Positions 23,566-33,419 are shown, counted from the first letter of the stretch. The stretch is 34,469 bases of DNA from Rhodomicrobium udaipurense JA643 (GCF_000636015.1 NZ_JFZJ01000023.1:1-34469); one strand, 5' to 3'. Notes: generated by a model not told the origin, from the sequence alone. Made by a program: numbers and translations.

Positions 23566-25449
23566 ATGGTGACGCTGGCCTCGCTGTGCCGCAGGATCGG
23601 CGGCGCGCAAAGCGCCGAGCGAGCCGCGAAGAACGCGCGGAGCGCGCAGGCTTTGCTGGCCGCGTGCTTTGCTGCGGGCTTTCTCGCCCTCTCGGTGCAG
23701 ATCACGCGCTACGGCATCACGTCTGCCGAGATGCCCTCGCTTTCTTCGCAGTCGGCCCCGGTCGCGCTGGCGAAAAGCCGCCCGGACATCGTCGACCGCA
23801 ATGGCAGGCTCCTCGCAACCGACATCCGCGTTTACTGGCTGGTGGCGAACCCGAGTCAGATCCTGAACCCGGATGAGGCCGCCGAAAAGATTGTCGCCCT
23901 TTTCCCCGATCTCGATCAGGGCTCGCTCGCCCGGAAGTTTCGCGACAAGGACAGCCGCTTCGAATACGTCAAGCGCGGGTTGACACCGAAGCAGGCCGAG
24001 GCCGCGCACGCGCTCGGCATCCCGGCGCTCTCGCTCATGCCGACCGTGCAGCGCGTCTATCCCGCCGGAAACGTCGCGGCCCACATTCTCGGCATCACGA
24101 ACGTCGATAATGAGGGGCGAAGCGGCGTCGAGTGGTACATCGACCAGAAGCTCGGCACGCAGCTCACACCCACCTCGCTCGCCGAGCGGCCAATCGTGAA
24201 GCTCTCGCTCGATCTCGGCGTGCAGCACGCGCTGACTGATGAACTGTCGAAGGCCATGGAGCGCTACACTGCGCAGGCGGCGATGGGCATCGTGCTCGAC
24301 GTGAAGAGCGGCGAAGTGGTCGCGTCGGCGTCGCTGCCCGACTTCGACCCGAACCGCCGCGAGCAGGCCGCCGGACAGAACCGGCAGAACCGCGTCGTGA
24401 CCGACGTCTACGAACTCGGCTCGGTGTTCAAATCGCTCACCATCGCGATGGCGCTCGATCAGGGCATCGCGACCCGCTACGAGATGTTCGACGCGACGCC
24501 GTTCAAGCTCGGCCGCTTCACCATGCGCGACCCGCATGCGAGCCGCCGGATGTACTCGGTGGAGGACATTTTCATCCACTCGTCGAACACGGGCTCGGCG
24601 CGCATCGCGCTGGCGGCGGGCGGAGAGAAGCAACAGGCGTTTCTGAGATCGCTCGGCCTGTTCGAGAAGCTGGAGACGGAGGCGGGCTCGTCGCCGACGC
24701 CGGTTTTCCCGAAAATTTGGCGGCCGGTGAACGTGGCGACGGTGGCGTACGGGCATGGCATCGCGGTGCCGCCGCTGCTGTTCGCGTCGGCGATGGCCTC
24801 GCTCGTGAACGGCGGCGAAAGGCTGAAGCCGACATTTCTGATCGCGGAGAAAAGCGCGAGCGACGAGCCGCAGCGCGTGATTTCTCCCGAAACGAGCGCC
24901 ACGATGCGCGATCTTATGCGCGCGGTCGTGGAACGGGGCACGGGGCGCAAGGCCGCCGTTCAAGGTCTGGGTGTGGGAGGGAAGACGGGAACTGCGCTCA
25001 AGGTGAAAGAGGGGCGCTATTCCTCGGACGTCATCAACAGTTTCGTGGCGGCCGTTCCGATCGACGCGCCGCGATACCTTGTCATGGTCACGATTGACGA
25101 GCCTCACGCGGAAGCGGGAACCAAGAGCAACGAGGCGTCGCAGAATGCCGCTCCGACAGCCGGAGCCATCATAAAGCGCATCGCTCCCATGCTCGACATT
25201 CTGCCCACTCCCCGGTTTGACGAAGCGGCCGCGACCTCCTATGAACAGCCGGCGCCCTTCGACGCGCGCCGCGCGCCATACCGGAAGAATCGTTATGAAA
25301 CTGGCGGATCTGATCAAGGATATTCCGCTTACTCTCAGCCGCGGCAGCCTCCCGCATACGGATACCGCGACGACCGTGGCGGCTCGCGGTCCGGCGGCGG
25401 ATACCAGTACAGCGGCGACCCCCGAGATTTCTGGTCTTACCGCCGATAG
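23566..25449 (+). CDS. ftsI: Division-specific transpeptidase FtsI (PBP3)
   Basis: This 627-aa class B penicillin-binding protein cross-links septal peptidoglycan. One membrane helix lies near residues 27-45. A dimerisation/pedestal domain follows (KSRPDIVDRNGRLLATD). The transpeptidase domain has all three motifs: S286-V-F-K289, S339-S-N341 and K473-T-G475. The C-terminus is odd: after IIKRIAPMLDILP an extra tail of about 55 residues is rich in Gly, Tyr, Arg and Ser and is likely disordered. Its last 51 codons lie inside the murE gene in another frame. Most alphaproteobacterial FtsI proteins end soon after the APML region. Confidence 0.95.
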   Translation: MVTLASLCRRIGGAQSAERAAKNARSAQALLAACFAAGFLALSVQITRYGITSAEMPSLSSQSAPVALAKSRPDIVDRNGRLLATDIRVYWLVANPSQILNPDEAAEKIVALFPDLDQGSLARKFRDKDSRFEYVKRGLTPKQAEAAHALGIPALSLMPTVQRVYPAGNVAAHILGITNVDNEGRSGVEWYIDQKLGTQLTPTSLAERPIVKLSLDLGVQHALTDELSKAMERYTAQAAMGIVLDVKSGEVVASASLPDFDPNRREQAAGQNRQNRVVTDVYELGSVFKSLTIAMALDQGIATRYEMFDATPFKLGRFTMRDPHASRRMYSVEDIFIHSSNTGSARIALAAGGEKQQAFLRSLGLFEKLETEAGSSPTPVFPKIWRPVNVATVAYGHGIAVPPLLFASAMASLVNGGERLKPTFLIAEKSASDEPQRVISPETSATMRDLMRAVVERGTGRKAAVQGLGVGGKTGTALKVKEGRYSSDVINSFVAAVPIDAPRYLVMVTIDEPHAEAGTKSNEASQNAAPTAGAIIKRIAPMLDILPTPRFDEAAATSYEQPAPFDARRAPYRKNRYETGGSDQGYSAYSQPRQPPAYGYRDDRGGSRSGGGYQYSGDPRDFWSYRR

Positions 25450-26836
25450 CAGGCAGGTCAGACCGGGCATGCTGTTCGCTGCGCTTTCGGGCACGAAGGC
25501 GGACGGCATGGCTTACGCGAAGGCGGCGGAAGCTGCCGGTGCGGTGGCCGTGCTTGCGGGTGAGGCGGCGAACGCCGAGGGGCTTTCCGTAGCGCTCCTC
25601 CGCGCCGCCGAGCCGAGGCGCGCGCTGGCGCTTCTCGCCGCCCGGTTCTATCGCGCGCAGCCCGACACCATCGCCGCCGTCACGGGCACGAACGGCAAGA
25701 CATCCGTCGCGGCGTTCCTGCGGCAGATATGGGCGACGGCGGGCCACGACGCGGCTAGCCTCGGCACCATCGGCATCATCACCAATGCGGGCGAGCGGCC
25801 CCTGTCGCATACGACGCCCGATCCGGTCGTGCTGCACAAGGCGCTGGCGGATCTCGCGAACGAGGGCGTGACGCACCTCGCGCTCGAAGCGTCGAGCCAC
25901 GGCCTCGACCAGCACCGGCTCGACGGCGTGCGCTTCTCGGCGGGCGCGTTCACCAACATCACGCGCGACCACCTCGATTATCACCCGACCTTCGAAGATT
26001 ATTTCAACGCGAAGATGCGCCTCTTCCGCGATCTCCTGCCCTCCGGCGCCCCTGCAATCATCGACGCGGATGGCGATCACGCGGACGATGTCGTGGGCAC
26101 GGCTCGCGCGAAGAAGCTCGACGTAATGACCGTGGGCGAACGCGGCGCCGCGCTTTGCCTGAAGGGCGTCGAGCGCGACGGCTTCCGCCAGCGGCTTTCG
26201 ATCATCTATCGCGGGCGGCTTTTCACCGTGCTGCTGCCGCTCGCCGGCGCGTTCCAGGTGTCGAACGCGCTGGTGTCGGCGGGGCTCGCGCTCGGGCTCG
26301 GCAGTTCGGCGGGAGGCGTCTTCGAGGCGCTGGAAACGCTCCGGGGCGCGAAGGGTCGGCTCGACTATGTCGGCGAGACGAGCGCAGGCGCGCCGATATT
26401 CGTGGACTATGCGCACACGCCCGACGCGCTGGTGAAGGCGCTGGAAGCGCTCCGCCCTTACGTGACCGGGCGGCTGCATGTCGTGTTCGGCTGCGGCGGC
26501 GACCGCGACAGGGGCAAGCGTCCCGAGATGGGCCGCGCGGCGACCGCCAACGCCGATATGGTCTATGTCACCGACGACAATCCGCGCAGCGAGGAACCCG
26601 CCGCAATCCGCGCCGCGATCATGGCGGCGGCACCGGGCGCAACCGAGATCGACGGGCGCGCGGAGGCCATCGCCACCGCCGTCGGCAACCTTGAGCGGGG
26701 CGATGTGTTGCTCGTCGCCGGCAAGGGCCACGAAACGGGGCAGATCGTCGGCACCAAAGTCATTCCCTATTCCGATCATGAGGCGGTCGCTGCCGCGCTC
26801 GCCGCCATCGGAGAACGGAGAGCAAGCCATGCCTGA
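25295..26836 (+). CDS. murE: UDP-MurNAc-L-Ala-D-Glu:meso-diaminopimelate ligase
   Basis: This 513-aa cytoplasmic ligase adds the third residue of the peptidoglycan stem peptide. The ATP loop GTNGKT is at 131-136. DDNPR at 427-431 is the motif of meso-diaminopimelate-specific enzymes, followed by GKGHETGQ near the end. The start at 25295 (MKLADLIKDIPL, GGAAG seven bases upstream) lies within ftsI, giving a 155-bp overlap in different frames. The overlap cannot be avoided: the conserved GLTADSR motif (47-53) itself spans the ftsI stop codon. Residues 15-45 are a low-complexity Ser/Thr/Ala insert in the overlapped part. It overlaps murF by 8 bp. Confidence 0.94.
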   Translation: MKLADLIKDIPLTLSRGSLPHTDTATTVAARGPAADTSTAATPEISGLTADSRQVRPGMLFAALSGTKADGMAYAKAAEAAGAVAVLAGEAANAEGLSVALLRAAEPRRALALLAARFYRAQPDTIAAVTGTNGKTSVAAFLRQIWATAGHDAASLGTIGIITNAGERPLSHTTPDPVVLHKALADLANEGVTHLALEASSHGLDQHRLDGVRFSAGAFTNITRDHLDYHPTFEDYFNAKMRLFRDLLPSGAPAIIDADGDHADDVVGTARAKKLDVMTVGERGAALCLKGVERDGFRQRLSIIYRGRLFTVLLPLAGAFQVSNALVSAGLALGLGSSAGGVFEALETLRGAKGRLDYVGETSAGAPIFVDYAHTPDALVKALEALRPYVTGRLHVVFGCGGDRDRGKRPEMGRAATANADMVYVTDDNPRSEEPAAIRAAIMAAAPGATEIDGRAEAIATAVGNLERGDVLLVAGKGHETGQIVGTKVIPYSDHEAVAAALAAIGERRASHA

Positions 26837-28262
26837 GCAAATCGTGGCTAAGCCGCTGTGGACCGGCGCGGAGATCGCGCGCGCTCTCGGCATAGCGCCA
26901 CCCGCCGCCGATGTCGTCGTTTCGGGCGTGAGCATCGACAGCCGTACGGTGGAGCGCGGCGACCTGTTCGTCGCGATCAAGGGCGAGCGCTCGGACGGGC
27001 ATCGTTTCATCACCGCCGCCTTTGACAATGGCGCGGCGGGGGCGCTTGTCTCTCGCGACTACGCGCCGCAGGTGCCGTTGGCGGCGGACGAGCCGCTGTT
27101 CCGCGTGGACGACCCGTTCGCGGCGCTGGAAGAGCTTGGCCGCGTCGCCCGCGCCCGCACGGATGCGCGCATCGCCGCCGTGACCGGCAGCGTCGGCAAG
27201 ACGACCACGAAGGAGATGCTGCGCGTGATGCTCGCCGAGAGCGGGCCGACGCATGCCTCGGTGAAATCCTACAACAATTTCATGGGCGTGCCGCTGTCGC
27301 TCGCGCGTATGCCCGCCGCCTCGCGCTTCGGCGTGTTCGAGATCGGCATGAACCACGCGGGCGAGATCGTGCCGCTCGCGAAGCTCGTGCGGCCGCATGT
27401 TGCGATCGTGACCTGGGTCGCGCCGGTTCATATTGAGTTCTTTGCCTCCGAGGCCGAAATCGCGCGCGCGAAGGCCGAAATCTTCGAAGGTTTGGAGCAA
27501 GGCGGGGCGGCTATCCTGCCCGCCGACAATCCGCATTTTGAAAGCTTGGCGGCGTTCGCCCGCGAAAAGAGTGCGCGCGTCGTGCCGTTCGGGATCAGCT
27601 CCGAAGCGGAAGCGCGCCTCGTGAGCTTCGAGCGCACAGAGGAAGGGTCCGTGGTCACGGCCGACATTTTCGATCAGCGCGTTACGTTCGCGCTCGCCGC
27701 ACCTGGGCGGCACCTCGCGCAGAACGCGGTCGCGGCGCTGGCGGGCGTGTCGCTCCTCGGCGGCAATGTCGAGGCCGCAGCAGCAGCCCTGGCGCGCTTT
27801 GAGGCACCCGAGGGACGCGGCCGAAGCGCCACCTTCGAAACGCCGCGCGGCCCTGTGCTCGTCATAGACGAAAGCTATAACGCCAATCCGGCTTCGATGC
27901 GCGCCGCTCTCGACGTGCTGGGCGCCGTGCCGCCCTCGCGCTACGCGCGACGCATCGCCGTGCTCGGCGATATGTTGGAGCTGGGCCACGACGCGCCACA
28001 ATTTCACGCCTCTCTTGCGAGCGCCGTTGACTCGCACGCCGTCGATCTCGTTTTCTGCGCCGGTCCTTTGATGGCGAGCCTGCATGAAAGTCTGCCCGCC
28101 GAAAAGCGCGGCGGATGGGCCAACGCCTCGGAGGATCTTCGCGGGCCGGTGCTCGATGCCATCCGCGGCGGCGACGCCGTCATGATCAAGGGATCGCTTG
28201 GCAGCCGGATGGGACAGATCGCGGAGGCGCTCAAGGCGCGTTTCGCATCCTTGCCCAGCTAG
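26829..28262 (+). CDS. murF: UDP-MurNAc-tripeptide:D-Ala-D-Ala ligase
   Basis: This 477-aa Mur ligase adds D-Ala-D-Ala to the UDP-MurNAc-tripeptide. VSIDSRTVERGDLFVAIKGE is the N-terminal signature. The ATP loop GSVGKTTTKEM starts at 120. VIDESYNANPASMRAALD and VLGDMLELG are typical MurF segments of the C-terminal half. The ATG at 26829 overlaps the murE stop by 8 bp, with a GGAGAG ribosome site inside murE. A 199-bp gap to mraY follows, unusually long for this cluster and without a gene. Confidence 0.94.
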   Translation: MPEQIVAKPLWTGAEIARALGIAPPAADVVVSGVSIDSRTVERGDLFVAIKGERSDGHRFITAAFDNGAAGALVSRDYAPQVPLAADEPLFRVDDPFAALEELGRVARARTDARIAAVTGSVGKTTTKEMLRVMLAESGPTHASVKSYNNFMGVPLSLARMPAASRFGVFEIGMNHAGEIVPLAKLVRPHVAIVTWVAPVHIEFFASEAEIARAKAEIFEGLEQGGAAILPADNPHFESLAAFAREKSARVVPFGISSEAEARLVSFERTEEGSVVTADIFDQRVTFALAAPGRHLAQNAVAALAGVSLLGGNVEAAAAALARFEAPEGRGRSATFETPRGPVLVIDESYNANPASMRAALDVLGAVPPSRYARRIAVLGDMLELGHDAPQFHASLASAVDSHAVDLVFCAGPLMASLHESLPAEKRGGWANASEDLRGPVLDAIRGGDAVMIKGSLGSRMGQIAEALKARFASLPS

Positions 28263-28461
28263 CCGGAGCGGAAGCTCGCAATTTGCTGGCGCCGTCCGAT
28301 GCGGAGCTGGCGACTGACACGACAATGGGCGCCTGATCGCAGGATCGCGCGGCGCTTTGGATCGGCCCCGCCCCGGATGCGCCGGAGCGGCAGAGCCGAG
28401 CGGAAAACAAGAACGGGACGGCTTGCCACACTGGCGGGCACGCTCCGAGGTGGACATTTGC

Positions 28462-29547
28462 ATGCTTTATCTGTTGGCCGAACTGAGCAACCAGGCGCCT
28501 GTCTTCAATCTGTTCCGGTACATCACCTTCCGGACGGCTGGGGCGGTCGTTACGGCGATGCTCATCGTGTTTCTGCTCGGGCCGTCGCTTATCAACTCGC
28601 TGCGCGTGAGGCAGGGCAAGGGCCAGCCGATCCGCGAGGACGGTCCGAAATCGCACTTCTCGAAGAAGGGCACGCCGACCATGGGCGGGCTGATGATTCT
28701 GCTCGGGCTGTGCGTGGCAACGCTCCTTTGGGCGAACCCGTATAATCCTTATGTGTGGATCGTGCTCGCCGTCACGCTGTCCTACGGCCTGATCGGCTTC
28801 TATGACGACTATCTGAAGGTCACGAAGCGCAACACGTCGGGGTTTTCCGGGCGCTTTCGCCTGTTGCTCGAACTCTTGATCGCGGGCATCGCCACCTACG
28901 CGATCATGGTCGCCACCGCTCCGTCGATCTCGACGAGCCTTACCGTGCCGTTCTTGAAGGACGTGGTGATTACGCTCGGGCCTGTGCTGTTCGTGTGCCT
29001 CGGCGTGTTCGTGATCGCGGGCGCGGGCAACGCGGTGAACCTGACGGACGGCCTCGACGGTCTCGCCATCGTGCCGGTGATGATCGCGGCGGCCACCTTT
29101 GGGCTGATCGCTTATCTCGTCGGCAACCGCATCTTCTCGGAATATCTGCAAATTCATTTTGTGCCCGGCGCAGGCGAACTTGCCGTCGTCTGCGGCGCGC
29201 TGCTCGGCGCGGGGCTCGGCTTCCTGTGGTTCAACGCGCCGCCCGCCATGATCTTCATGGGCGACACCGGGTCGCTGGCGCTCGGCGGCCTGCTCGGCTC
29301 TATCGCCGTCGCCGTGAAGCACGAGATCGTGCTCGCCATCGTCGGCGGTCTGTTCGTGCTCGAAACCGTTTCCGTGATCGTGCAGGTGTTGTCCTTCAAG
29401 CTGACAGGCAAACGGGTCTTCCGAATGGCGCCGCTGCATCACCATTTCGAGCAGAAGGGCTGGGCCGAACCGACTGTTGTCGTGCGTTTCTGGATCATCG
29501 CCGTGATCCTCGCCCTCGTCGGGCTGGCCACGCTGAAGCTGAGGTAA
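28462..29547 (+). CDS. mraY: Phospho-N-acetylmuramoyl-pentapeptide transferase
   Basis: This 361-aa polytopic inner-membrane enzyme transfers phospho-MurNAc-pentapeptide to undecaprenyl phosphate, making lipid I. All catalytic motifs are present: FYDDYLK with D115/D116, [11 protein letters not shown] at about 190-200, FMGDTGS with D268, and the histidine cluster LHHHFE at 326-328. About ten hydrophobic helices can be counted. The start at 28462 has GAGGTGG eight bases upstream; the frame is open further back but without family similarity. murD follows after 5 bp. Confidence 0.96.
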   Translation: MLYLLAELSNQAPVFNLFRYITFRTAGAVVTAMLIVFLLGPSLINSLRVRQGKGQPIREDGPKSHFSKKGTPTMGGLMILLGLCVATLLWANPYNPYVWIVLAVTLSYGLIGFYDDYLKVTKRNTSGFSGRFRLLLELLIAGIATYAIMVATAPSISTSLTVPFLKDVVITLGPVLFVCLGVFVIAGAGNAVNLTDGLDGLAIVPVMIAAATFGLIAYLVGNRIFSEYLQIHFVPGAGELAVVCGALLGAGLGFLWFNAPPAMIFMGDTGSLALGGLLGSIAVAVKHEIVLAIVGGLFVLETVSVIVQVLSFKLTGKRVFRMAPLHHHFEQKGWAEPTVVVRFWIIAVILALVGLATLKLR

Positions 29548-29552
29548 CGCAC

Positions 29553-30965
29553 ATGATCGAAGCGCACTCGTTCAAGGGCCGGAAGGTCGCCGTCTTCGGC
29601 ATGGGCATGTCGGGGCTTGCGGCTGCGCGTTCGTTGATCGCGGGCGGCGCGGAGACGATGGTCTGGGACGATGGCGAGAAAGGGTGCGATGCTGCGGTCG
29701 CGGCCGGGCTTCCGGTGCGCGACCTTCGCGAGATCGACTGGCGCGCGCTCGACAGCCTCGTGCTCGCGCCGGGCGTGCCGCTCACGCATCCCGAGCCGCA
29801 TTGGACGGTGAAGCTCGCTGAGGCGAACGGCGTCGAGATCATCGGCGATACGGAGATCTTTTTCCGCGAGCGTCGGCGCGTCGGCGCGCGCTGCCCTGTC
29901 ATCGCCATCACCGGCACCAACGGCAAGTCGACCACGACGGCGCTGTCGAACCACCTTCTCAACGCGGCGGGCCTAGCTAGCGTTTGCGGCGGTAACATCG
30001 GCAAGGCGGTGCTAGACCTGCCGCCGTTTGTCGACGGCCAGCATTACGTGCTTGAGCTTTCGAGCTTCCAGCTCGACCTGACGCCGAGCCTTGACCCGGA
30101 CGCGGGCATCCTTCTCAACATCACGCCCGACCATATCGACCGCCACGGGAGTCTTGAAGGCTACGCCGCCGTGAAGGAAAAGCTCTTCGCCAACATGACG
30201 GGCGGAGAGACGGCGGTCATCGGTGCGGACGACGCGCTGTGCGACGCCATCGCGGCGCGGGCGGAGGCGCGCGGCGTGCGGACGCTACGCATCTCATCAA
30301 CGAAGCCCGTCGCGACCGGCGTCTACGGCGAAGGCTCCGGCCTGTTCGAGCTTGCGGACGGCGCGCAGCAAAACCGCACCTCGCTATCCGGCATCGGCTC
30401 GCTTCGCGGGGCGCACAACGCGCAGAACGCCGCCGCAGCGCTCGCCGCGACGCGGAGCCTCGGCCTTCCGTGGGCCGCACTCGTGGAGGGGCTCAAGAGC
30501 TTCCCCGGCCTCGCCCACCGCATGCAGGAAATTCGACGCATCGGCCATGTGCTGTTCGTGAACGACTCGAAAGCCACGAACGCGGACGCCGCCGAGCGCG
30601 CGCTTCTCTCCTTCACCAACATTTACTGGATCGCGGGCGGCAAACCGAAGGCGGGCGGCATCGAGCCGCTGGTGCCCTTCTTCCCGCGCCTACGGAAAGC
30701 GTATCTTATCGGCGTCGCGACGGAGGAGTTCGCGCAGACCATCGGCGGCCGCGTGCCGGTGTCGATGGCGGGCACGCTCGACCGCGCGGTGGCCGAAGCC
30801 GCCGCCGACGCCGCAGCCCAAGGCTCGGGCGAGGACGCGGTGGTGTTGCTCTCGCCCGCCTGCGCTTCCTACGACCAATATCCCAATTTCGAAATTCGCG
30901 GCGACGCCTTCCGCGCTGCCGTCGAAGCCCTGTCCGCCCCGCCCGCCAAGGAAAAGGCGGCATGA
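29553..30965 (+). CDS. murD: UDP-MurNAc-L-Ala:D-Glu ligase
   Basis: This 470-aa Mur ligase adds D-glutamate to UDP-MurNAc-L-alanine. The N-terminal Rossmann-like stretch is VAVFGMGMSGLAAARSL. The ATP loop GTNGKSTT starts at 121. The central motifs LELSSFQLD and LNITPDHIDRH and the C-terminal VNDSKATNADAAERAL with LLSPACASYDQYPNFE are diagnostic of MurD. GAGG lies upstream of the ATG, 5 bp after mraY. Its stop overlaps the ftsW start as ATGA. Confidence 0.95.
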   Translation: MIEAHSFKGRKVAVFGMGMSGLAAARSLIAGGAETMVWDDGEKGCDAAVAAGLPVRDLREIDWRALDSLVLAPGVPLTHPEPHWTVKLAEANGVEIIGDTEIFFRERRRVGARCPVIAITGTNGKSTTTALSNHLLNAAGLASVCGGNIGKAVLDLPPFVDGQHYVLELSSFQLDLTPSLDPDAGILLNITPDHIDRHGSLEGYAAVKEKLFANMTGGETAVIGADDALCDAIAARAEARGVRTLRISSTKPVATGVYGEGSGLFELADGAQQNRTSLSGIGSLRGAHNAQNAAAALAATRSLGLPWAALVEGLKSFPGLAHRMQEIRRIGHVLFVNDSKATNADAAERALLSFTNIYWIAGGKPKAGGIEPLVPFFPRLRKAYLIGVATEEFAQTIGGRVPVSMAGTLDRAVAEAAADAAAQGSGEDAVVLLSPACASYDQYPNFEIRGDAFRAAVEALSAPPAKEKAA

Positions 30966-32131
30966 GCTTCAGCCGCGCTGAGCGCGCCGTCGTCACCGAT
31001 TGGTGGATCACGGTCGATCGCACGCTCCTTGCGTTGATTCTCGTGCTCGCTGTTGCGGGGCTTGCGGCCTCCTTCGCGGCGAGCCCCTACATCGCGCAAA
31101 AGCTCAAGCTCGAACCGTTTTACTTCGTGAAGCGGCATACCATCGGCGTGATTGCGGCGCTCGCGATCATGTTCGTTGTCTCGCTGGCTACTCCGCAGCA
31201 GGTCAAGCGGCTGGCGCTTATCATGTTCGGCGTCGGCCTCGCGCTGATGGTGGCGGCGCTCCTGCAAGGCATGGAGCGCAACGGCGCGGTGCGCTGGCTG
31301 AACATCGGCGGCGTTCTCCTTCAGCCGTCAGAGTTCGTGAAGCCGGGCTTCGTGGTGCTGTCGGCCTGGCTTTTCTCGGAAAGTATCAAGCGGCAGGACA
31401 TGCCCGCGCTGGAATTCGCGGGGCTGGCACTCGTGGCCTTCGTCGCGTTGCTCGTGCTTCAGCCCGACATGGGGCAGACGATCATCGTCGCGACGGTATG
31501 GTGCGCGCTGTTCTTCCTGTCGGGCTATTCGCTCAGGTTCGCGCCGATCTTTCTCGCCCTCGCGGCCGCTGGCCTCATCGCCGCCTATTTCACGATGCCG
31601 CACGTCATGACCCGCATCAATCGCTTCGCGGGCGGCGGCACCGAGTCCATGCAGACCGTGCTCGCGATGAACGCATTTCGCGATGCGGGATGGCTCGGGC
31701 ATGGGTTGGGCGAAGGCTTCGCGAAGGGCCGGCTACCCGATGCGCACAACGATTTCGTGTTCGCCGCCATCGCCGAGGAGATGGGCATCGCCGCCTGCCT
31801 TTTTCTGGTCGCGATTTATGCCTTCATCGTCTGGAAAGCGCTGACAGCAGCGTTTCGCGAACGAGATGCCTTCATTCGGCTTGCAGCGGCCGGTCTCGTG
31901 ATGCTTTTCGGATTTCAGGCGCTGGTGAACATGGCTGTTAACCTCAACCTGATCCCTGCGAAGGGCGTCACGCTACCTTTTATTTCCTATGGCCGCTCGT
32001 CGCTCCTTGCGACGGCCGTCACATTGGGCATGATCGTTGCCCTGACGAGAAGATCGGTGTTCAAATACTCTGCCCAAGTGCTGCCGCCCTTGGGTCTCAC
32101 GGTGACATCCGGAAGGGAGACGCGTTCATGA
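30962..32131 (+). CDS. ftsW: SEDS-family septal peptidoglycan polymerase FtsW
   Basis: This 389-aa multi-pass protein polymerises septal glycan together with FtsI. Hydrophobic helices span the sequence. Family motifs include RWLNIGGVLLQPSEFVKPG, LLVLQPDMGQT, LPDAHNDFVFAAIAEEMG and NLIPAKGVTLPFISYG. In the last motif the usual SYGGSS reads SYGRSS, an Arg in a very conserved glycine position. The ATG overlaps the murD stop and the end overlaps murG, both as ATGA, so the three are probably translationally coupled. Its place between murD and murG is standard and argues for FtsW rather than RodA. Confidence 0.95.
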   Translation: MSFSRAERAVVTDWWITVDRTLLALILVLAVAGLAASFAASPYIAQKLKLEPFYFVKRHTIGVIAALAIMFVVSLATPQQVKRLALIMFGVGLALMVAALLQGMERNGAVRWLNIGGVLLQPSEFVKPGFVVLSAWLFSESIKRQDMPALEFAGLALVAFVALLVLQPDMGQTIIVATVWCALFFLSGYSLRFAPIFLALAAAGLIAAYFTMPHVMTRINRFAGGGTESMQTVLAMNAFRDAGWLGHGLGEGFAKGRLPDAHNDFVFAAIAEEMGIAACLFLVAIYAFIVWKALTAAFRERDAFIRLAAAGLVMLFGFQALVNMAVNLNLIPAKGVTLPFISYGRSSLLATAVTLGMIVALTRRSVFKYSAQVLPPLGLTVTSGRETRS

Positions 32132-33258
32132 GCCGCGGTTCGATCATGTTGGCGGCCGGTGGAACCGGTGGCCACCTCTTTCCTGCGCAGGCGCTCGGCG
32201 AGGAACTCGCCCGCCGGGGCTATGAGGTTGACCTCATCACCGATACCCGTGGAACGGTCTTCGGCGCAGAATTTCCTGCGCGCAAGGTTTACAAGGTCGC
32301 GGCCGCCACGTTCAAAGGTCATTCGCCGATCGAGGCGACGAAGACGCTCGGCGTGCTCGGGCATGGCTTCCAGGCGTCGTATCGCATCATGGGTGAGGCG
32401 CAGCCGCGCGCGATCATCGGCTTCGGCGGCTATCCCACGCTTGCGCCCGTGCTGGCGGCGATGGGCCGGGGAATCCCGTCCGCGATCCACGAGCAGAATT
32501 CGGTGATGGGCCAGGCGAACCGCTTCCTCGCGCCGATGGTCAAGGCCATCGCCTGCTCTTTCGAGAACACAAAATATCTCGAAGGCCGCATGCTGCAAAA
32601 AGCGCGCGTGACCGGCTCTCCGCTGCGCCAGTCGGTGCTGGCGCTGAAGGCCATCCCCTACCGCCCGCCGTCGAGCCAGGCACAGCTCAATCTTCTGATC
32701 GTCGGAGGCAGTCAGGGCGCGCGCTACCTCTCAGACATTTTGCCGCAGGCATTGCAGCTGCTGCCGGATCAAATGCGCGACCGCCTGTTCGTGATGCAGC
32801 AATGCCGCGAGGAAGACATCGACCGCGTCTTCGACACCTACGAGGGTTGCGGCATCGCCGCCGAACTTGCGACATTCTTTGAGGATCTTCCTAGCAAGAT
32901 GTCGAACTCGCATCTCATTGTGGCACGCAGCGGCGCGACCACCGTGGCCGAGCTGTGCGCGCTGGGGCGACCCGCGATCATGGTGCCGCTGCCGCACGCG
33001 AAGGATAACGACCAGCTCGAAAACGCCACACGCATGGAAACGGCGGGTGCCGGCTGGTGTTTCCCGCAGGCGACGCTTACGCCCGAAAATCTCGCAGCCA
33101 CTGTCCGCCGCCTTTTCGAAGATCCGACGGCGCTCGTTCGAGCTGCAACCGGCGCGCATGCGCTGGCGAACTACAGAGCTGTGGAGAATCTCGCGGATCT
33201 GCTCGAAGAACTGGCGGAGAAGCACGAATTTGCCGCCGACGCGGCAGCGACCGCTTAA
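32128..33258 (+). CDS. murG: UDP-GlcNAc:undecaprenyl-pyrophosphoryl-MurNAc-pentapeptide GlcNAc transferase
   Basis: This 376-aa GT28 glycosyltransferase on the inner face of the membrane adds GlcNAc to lipid I, making lipid II. The N-terminal loop GGTGGH is at residues 11-16. GFGGYPTLAPVLAA, HEQNSVMGQANRFLA, the second glycine loop LLIVGGSQGA and the acceptor/donor segment ARSGATTVAELCALG with PLPHAKDNDQLENA are all present. A GGAGACG ribosome site precedes the ATG that overlaps ftsW. A 161-bp gap without a gene separates it from murC. Confidence 0.96.
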   Translation: MSRGSIMLAAGGTGGHLFPAQALGEELARRGYEVDLITDTRGTVFGAEFPARKVYKVAAATFKGHSPIEATKTLGVLGHGFQASYRIMGEAQPRAIIGFGGYPTLAPVLAAMGRGIPSAIHEQNSVMGQANRFLAPMVKAIACSFENTKYLEGRMLQKARVTGSPLRQSVLALKAIPYRPPSSQAQLNLLIVGGSQGARYLSDILPQALQLLPDQMRDRLFVMQQCREEDIDRVFDTYEGCGIAAELATFFEDLPSKMSNSHLIVARSGATTVAELCALGRPAIMVPLPHAKDNDQLENATRMETAGAGWCFPQATLTPENLAATVRRLFEDPTALVRAATGAHALANYRAVENLADLLEELAEKHEFAADAAATA

Positions 33259-33419
33259 TATCCGCACCGTATCATCGTGGGATTGAACATATCGGGGACA
33301 GGATCGACTGGCTTTTCGGCGTTTGCACTTGCGGCGGAGCAGTCTCCCAATGAAAACCGGGGTCATCGGATCGTTTTGCGACGCGCCAGACTCCGGCCCG
33401 AGGGAAGAAAGGACATAAG

